Part shown: one piece after another, positions 60,348 to 64,000 of the stretch | How the letters are laid out: each line of letters starts with the position of its first letter | Position numbering within the stretch: the first letter of the stretch is position 1 | Assembly (NCBI RefSeq): GCF_000411115.1 | Contig: NZ_KE150258.1 | Location: 47,760-111,759, forward strand | Source: Capnocytophaga granulosa ATCC 51502 | GTDB lineage: Bacteria > Bacteroidota > Bacteroidia > Flavobacteriales > Flavobacteriaceae | DNA: 64,000 nucleotides | Reading direction: 5' to 3' | Notes under the pieces: model-generated | Told to the model about the DNA's origin: nothing | The model's database searches: none | Seen by the model: the letters and a program-made list of their open reading frames with translations, nothing else | Program-made: the position numbers and the translations under genes

Positions 60348-60746
60348 ATGCAAACAGTTTCTACTTGCCCTGAGTGTTACGCTACAAACAGCCGTATTAC
60401 TCCTTTGTTAAATCCTGAAGATTGTTTATTACACCATTGTCAGTACATCTGTCACACTTGCGGCAGATGTATCTGTGCAGATGTAGATGATAAAGGAAGA
60501 TTTCGTGCACTTTTCCCTTTTAAAACACTTGAAATAGCTAAGCTATATTTACGTGCTGCTGAAGTAATTTGGGAACAAGCCTGCGATATTTATGAAATAG
60601 AGGACACAAAAGACAGAAAACACTACAAGATCTTTCCCTCCACAATAGAGCTAAACGATTATTTGCAAAAAAACAAGCAGAAACATTGTAATTTACAAAA
60701 GCCCCTATTCATCACTCCTCTGTACAAAGCCTGCCTACCCGAATAA
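60348..60746 (+). CDS. Cys-rich hypothetical protein, probable zinc-binding N-terminus
   Basis: This 132-residue protein has several Cys and His near the N-terminus ('STCPECYATNS', 'DCLLHHCQYICHTCGRCICA'), suggesting a zinc ribbon with two CxxC pairs. A helical part follows ('LEIAKLYLRAAEVIWEQACD'). No known family is identified. It is closely spaced with the upstream membrane protein. Confidence 0.65.
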   Translation: MQTVSTCPECYATNSRITPLLNPEDCLLHHCQYICHTCGRCICADVDDKGRFRALFPFKTLEIAKLYLRAAEVIWEQACDIYEIEDTKDRKHYKIFPSTIELNDYLQKNKQKHCNLQKPLFITPLYKACLPE

Positions 60747-60830
60747 TTGAGAAAACTTTCAGTAGAGGAAACTACTATCTATATAAAAGAACGAATCACC
60801 TCTTTAGTCTAACGTATTTTTTCTCCCCTA

Positions 60831-60861
60831 TTGACTTTCCTTTTCAAATGTTGTATATTTG
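60831..60861 (+). promoter_or_regulatory. Promoter upstream of the first Uma2 gene
   Basis: TTG (60831-60833) and TATATTTG (60854-60861) are 20 bp apart. A low-complexity CAGTTATCAGTAATCAG-type block separates them from the gene at 60937. Confidence 0.65.
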
Positions 60862-60936
60862 CACTTTAGTTACCAGAGGTCAGTTATCAGTAATCAGAAA
60901 CTGACTTCTGACCACTGACTACTAACAACTGAACCC

Positions 60937-61527
60937 ATGAGCACTGTTATCACAAATATTGACCAGTTAGACCTTGTCAATGGTATATATACTTATGCCG
61001 ATTATCTGATGTGGAAGATCAAAGACCGAGTAGAGATTCTCAAAGGAAAAATCTTTAAGATGAGTCCCGCTCCTGCTATTTCTCATCAGAGTATATCTTT
61101 TAACCTATCTGGTTTACTGTTTATGTACTTTTATGACAAACCTTGCAAGGTCTTTGCCTCACCCTTTGATGTTGTTCTTAAAAATAAGAACGGCAAGGAA
61201 GATACTGTTGTGCAACCTGACCTTTGTGTGGTATGTGATCCTGAAAAATTAGCTGACGGAAAACGCTGCTTAGGCGCCCCTGACCTTATCATAGAGATTC
61301 TCTCTCCTGGTAATTCTAAGAAAGAAATACGCAATAAGTACGAACTTTATCAGGAGGCAGGCGTACGAGAGTATTGGGTGATACGTCCTGACAATAAAGA
61401 AATTACTCAATTTGTTCTAGAAAATGGCCAATATCGCACCCTCCCTCCTATTGTAGAAGGGGATCTCATTCACTCGACTATCTTCCCTGACCTTAGCTTA
61501 CAGACAGAAGATATTTTCAGATTGTAA
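60937..61527 (+). CDS. Uma2-family (DUF820) PD-(D/E)XK protein, copy 1
   Basis: This 196-residue protein belongs to the Uma2 family of putative endonucleases. Core residues: Glu in 'DRVEILKGKIFKMSPAP', Asp in 'VVQPDLCVVCDPEKL', and 'GAPDLIIEILSPGNSKKEIR' (D...ExL with Lys). 'YELYQEAGVREYWVIRPDN' follows. The first 32 codons and the last 12 are nearly the same as in copy 2, while the middle is different. Function in the cell is unknown; a DNA repair or mobile-element role has been suggested for relatives. Confidence 0.9.
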   Translation: MSTVITNIDQLDLVNGIYTYADYLMWKIKDRVEILKGKIFKMSPAPAISHQSISFNLSGLLFMYFYDKPCKVFASPFDVVLKNKNGKEDTVVQPDLCVVCDPEKLADGKRCLGAPDLIIEILSPGNSKKEIRNKYELYQEAGVREYWVIRPDNKEITQFVLENGQYRTLPPIVEGDLIHSTIFPDLSLQTEDIFRL

Positions 61528-61596
61528 TACCTTCAGAGGTCAGAAGTTGGCTATCAGACTCTATTCATTTTTCACTATTCGTTATTCACTAAGACC

Positions 61597-62187
61597 ATGA
61601 GCACTGTAATTACAAATATTGACCAGTTAGACCTTGTCAATGGCATATATACTTATGCCGATTATCTGATGTGGAAAATCAAAGACCGCTTGGAACTCCT
61701 TAAGGGGAAAATATTTCAAATGGGTGCCCCCAGCCTGACCCATCAGGCTGTATCAAGAAACCTAACGATCCTGATCGGAAATCGTTTTTATAATGTCCCT
61801 TGCAAACTCTTTGCGGCTCCTTTTGATGTGCGCTTAGCGAAAAAGGGTGAGAAAGACAATGAGGTATATACCGTTGTCCAGCCTGACCTCTGTGTAGTAT
61901 GCGATGCAGATAAGTTGGACGAAAGAGGTTGCTGGGGCGCCCCTGACCTGATCATAGAAATCCTCTCTCCTGGTAACTCTAAAAAAGAACTCAAAAATAA
62001 ATACGAACTCTACCAGGAAGCAGGGGTAAGAGAGTATTGGCTGGTACACCCACAAGATGAATATGTGATTATCAATGTATTGGAAAACAACCAATACCGT
62101 GCACTTCCCCCTTTTGTAGATAAAGAAGTTACTTCGGTGATCTTCCCTGACCTTAGCTTACAGACAGAAGATATTTTTAGGTTGTGA
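61597..62187 (+). CDS. Uma2-family (DUF820) PD-(D/E)XK protein, copy 2
   Basis: This is the tandem paralogue of copy 1 and of the same length. It has 'DRLELLKGKIFQMGAPSLTH', 'VQPDLCVVCDADKLD' and 'GAPDLIIEILSPGNSKKELK', so the catalytic set is intact. The middle (about residues 45-85, 'AVSRNLTILIGNRFYNVPCK') differs from copy 1. A 69-bp spacer separates the genes, with no promoter, so both may be on one transcript. Confidence 0.9.
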   Translation: MSTVITNIDQLDLVNGIYTYADYLMWKIKDRLELLKGKIFQMGAPSLTHQAVSRNLTILIGNRFYNVPCKLFAAPFDVRLAKKGEKDNEVYTVVQPDLCVVCDADKLDERGCWGAPDLIIEILSPGNSKKELKNKYELYQEAGVREYWLVHPQDEYVIINVLENNQYRALPPFVDKEVTSVIFPDLSLQTEDIFRL

Positions 62188-62242
62188 TGCTTTCTGCTCT
62201 CTAAAATTACCTCAGGTTAATTTCCCTTTGGATAAAAACTCG

Positions 62243-62250
62243 TATCTTTG
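62243..62250 (+). promoter_or_regulatory. Promoter -7 box before the DoxX gene
   Basis: TATCTTTG lies 25 bp before the ATG at 62276 and fits TAnnTTTG. Confidence 0.6.
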
Positions 62251-62275
62251 CATCAGAATTTAATTTAGTATTTTT

Positions 62276-62656
62276 ATGAATAGTAAAACAAGAAAAATCG
62301 CGGGTTATGTCCTTTCTGGATTGGTAACCTTTGTCTTCGTCGCTACAGGTGCTATGAAATTCACTGGGGGTGAGCAGAATGTACAAATGGCAAAATTAGT
62401 AGGCGGTGCTTCTACACTCCACATCTTAGGCGGGTTACAGATATTCTTTGCCTTACTTTTTTGGATTCCTCGTACTGCTGTGGTAGGCTTTTTGCTTATG
62501 GCTTGTTATATGGCCGGAGCTATGGCTACTCATTTGGTTATCAAAGAATCCTTTGTCTTACAGACAGGCATTGAAACCCTTATCTGGGTGACTGGATTTG
62601 TTCGTTTCCCTGAACTTACACAAAGACTTTGCCCTTGTAATAACTGTAAACAGTAA
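62276..62656 (+). CDS. DoxX-family membrane protein
   Basis: This 126-residue protein has four membrane helices with 'GYVLSGLVTFVFVATGAMKF' and 'GGASTLHILGGLQIFFALLF', typical of DoxX-like proteins. The C-terminus ends in a Cys-x-x-Cys-like tail 'RLCPCNNCKQ'. Relatives take part in redox or sulphur metabolism, but no specific role is evident. It has its own promoter. Confidence 0.85.
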   Translation: MNSKTRKIAGYVLSGLVTFVFVATGAMKFTGGEQNVQMAKLVGGASTLHILGGLQIFFALLFWIPRTAVVGFLLMACYMAGAMATHLVIKESFVLQTGIETLIWVTGFVRFPELTQRLCPCNNCKQ

Positions 62657-62753
62657 TCAGTAATCAGAAGTCAGTGGTCATTCATCAGAAACTGACTGCT
62701 GACTGCTGACCACTAACAACTGACTGCTGACCACTAACTACTGACCACTATCC
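62657..62753. repeat. CTGACCACTGACTACTGAC-type low-complexity block
   Basis: The spacer is built from degenerate GACTACTGACCACTAAC units. The same motif appears in other intergenic regions of the window. Confidence 0.6.
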
Positions 62754-64000
62754 ATGGATTTTGAACGTATCAAAGAAAAACTCGCCATTTTAGCCGATGC
62801 AGCTAAGTATGATGTCTCCTGCTCCAGTAGCGGGAGTACGCGTCGCGGTAAAAAAGGTGAATTGGGTAATGCTGCCCCCTTGGGAATCTGCCATTCCTTT
62901 ACGGAAGATGGGCGGTGTATCTCCCTACTCAAAATCCTGCTGACCAACCATTGCATATATGACTGTGTGTATTGTGTCTCTCGCCGCTCGAACGATATTG
63001 CTCGTGCGGCTTTCTCTGTACAGGAAGTAGTGGATCTGACTATCAACTTCTACCGAAGAAACTATATAGAAGGCCTTTTCCTAAGCTCTGGCGTATTTAA
63101 GGATGCAGATACCACCATGGAACGCTTAGTAAGAGTAGCCAAAAAACTAAGAGAGGAGGAACACTTCAACGGGTATATACACCTGAAGACCATTCCTGGG
63201 GCGAGTGAACAGCTGATCCATGAGGCTGGACTCTATGCCGATCGTCTTTCTGTCAACCTTGAAATACCTACCAAGGAGGGACTCAAGCTACTGGCCCCTG
63301 AAAAAGACCACAAGCAGATGGTTGCTCCTATGCAACAGGTGAAGAATGAACTGGCTATCACCTCTTTGGAGCAAAAGAAATTCAAACACACCCCGAAGTT
63401 TGCCCCTGCAGGACAGACCACTCAGATGATTATTGGGGCTACAGCCGAGACTGACCAAAAGATTATCCATGTAGCCAGCTATATGTATGAGAAATTTCAA
63501 CTCAAGCGGGTGTATTACTCCGGTTATGTACCTGTTCTTCAGGACAGTCGCCTCCCCTCTATCTATAGCCAAGTACCTATTGTACGAGAGAATCGCCTCT
63601 ACCAAGCCGATTGGCTGATGCGCTATTATGGTTTTGACCCCAATGAGATTCTTGACCCTACACAACCTTTTTTGGATTTGGAGATAGACCCTAAGCTCGC
63701 TTGGGCGCTGCGTAATCAGCACCTCTTCCCTATCGATGTGAATACCGCACCGCGAGAATTACTCCTACGTATCCCTGGGGTAGGAGTGAGATCCGTACAG
63801 AAGATCTTATCCGCACGGACTTTCCAAAAACTCACCTACTATTCCCTCAAACAAATGGGAGTGAGTCTCAGTCGTGCCAAGTACTTTATCACTTGTAGTG
63901 GTGCAGAACCCTTGGCAGGGAGTATGGATAGCCTAAGGCTGCGTCGCCTTATCATCGCGAACAGCCAGAGCAAACAGAAAAATAGGTATGCCCCCGTTAT
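62754..64000 (+). CDS. Radical-SAM DNA modification/repair protein (partial, runs off the end)
   Basis: The ATG at 62754 opens a frame that stays open for 415 codons to the window edge. The radical-SAM cluster motif is in 'LLTNHCIYDCVYCVSRRSND' (C-x3-C-x2-C). 'YIHLKTIPGASEQLIHEAGL' and 'DRLSVNLEIPTKEGLKLLAP' are typical of the 'putative DNA modification/repair radical SAM' family (TIGR03916). A helix-hairpin-helix DNA-binding part is seen near the end ('NTAPRELLLRIPGVGVRSVQ'). A partner gene with a uracil-DNA glycosylase-like domain usually follows and would lie beyond 64000. Confidence 0.9.
   Translation, partial: MDFERIKEKLAILADAAKYDVSCSSSGSTRRGKKGELGNAAPLGICHSFTEDGRCISLLKILLTNHCIYDCVYCVSRRSNDIARAAFSVQEVVDLTINFYRRNYIEGLFLSSGVFKDADTTMERLVRVAKKLREEEHFNGYIHLKTIPGASEQLIHEAGLYADRLSVNLEIPTKEGLKLLAPEKDHKQMVAPMQQVKNELAITSLEQKKFKHTPKFAPAGQTTQMIIGATAETDQKIIHVASYMYEKFQLKRVYYSGYVPVLQDSRLPSIYSQVPIVRENRLYQADWLMRYYGFDPNEILDPTQPFLDLEIDPKLAWALRNQHLFPIDVNTAPRELLLRIPGVGVRSVQKILSARTFQKLTYYSLKQMGVSLSRAKYFITCSGAEPLAGSMDSLRLRRLIIANSQSKQKNRYAPV

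Overview
The window looks like a chromosomal segment of a Bacteroidota/Flavobacteriia organism, most likely a Capnocytophaga-like bacterium (genus from gene content and style only, not a database match). Supporting signs are SusC/SusD-type outer-membrane pairs, a fused SecDF, GYDIA-type GHMP kinase, DUF3822-like protein, SemiSWEET, lipoproteins with Cys just after the signal peptide, weak Shine-Dalgarno sequences, and many promoters of the Bacteroidetes form TTTG-N19/20-TAnnTTTG.

Layout. 1-8.2 kb: an RND efflux adaptor (-), small hypothetical genes, and a tight five-gene (+) operon resembling E. coli ynbABC (CDP-alcohol phosphatidyltransferase, CdsA-like enzyme, alpha/beta hydrolase-methyltransferase fusion) with an added patatin-like and an SDR gene, followed by a small membrane protein. 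8.2-12.9 kb: (-) genes for a methyltransferase, an LRR protein, a hypothetical protein, a lactonase-type beta-propeller and an M48 peptidase. 13.1-14.8 kb: an AT-rich type II restriction-modification pair with an EcoRI-family adenine methylase, flanked by an 80-bp direct repeat copied from the M48 promoter and start. 15.2-18.4 kb: an RND permease whose promoter nearly matches that of the adaptor at 1.2 kb. 18.5-34.7 kb: two paralogous four-gene import loci (SusC, SusD, HExxH lipoprotein, DUF4302-like lipoprotein) separated by a C69 peptidase; a small fossil of another RND permease lies beside the first. 35-48.8 kb: mostly core genes (SemiSWEET, Dps, RecD-like helicase, NifU-domain protein, GHMP kinase, ferredoxin, two identical tRNA-Val, SecDF, BaiN-type flavoprotein, TatD). 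48.8-58.8 kb: an AT-rich accessory zone with SMI1/KNR4 genes, a duplicated and partly deleted SMI1-reductase unit, a toxin C-terminal domain broken by an in-frame stop, small immunity-like genes, a two-copy structured RNA candidate, palindromic repeats and a frameshifted winged-helix gene. 58.9-64 kb: AraC regulator, two tandem Uma2 proteins, DoxX and the start of a radical-SAM protein running off the end.

How parts fit together. The ynb-like operon should make and remodel a non-standard membrane lipid. The two SusCD loci look like peptide- or protein-ligand importers with a surface metallopeptidase and no glycan enzymes. The 48.8-58.8 kb zone resembles a worn polymorphic-toxin/immunity storage region. 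A 231-bp palindromic repeat is present in three near-identical full copies and three degraded ones, one of which has lengthened the 5' leader of the second SusC operon. The strongest candidates for undescribed biology are this repeat, the duplicated structured RNA at 55.2 and 57.6 kb, and the leader/tail element shared by three accessory genes.
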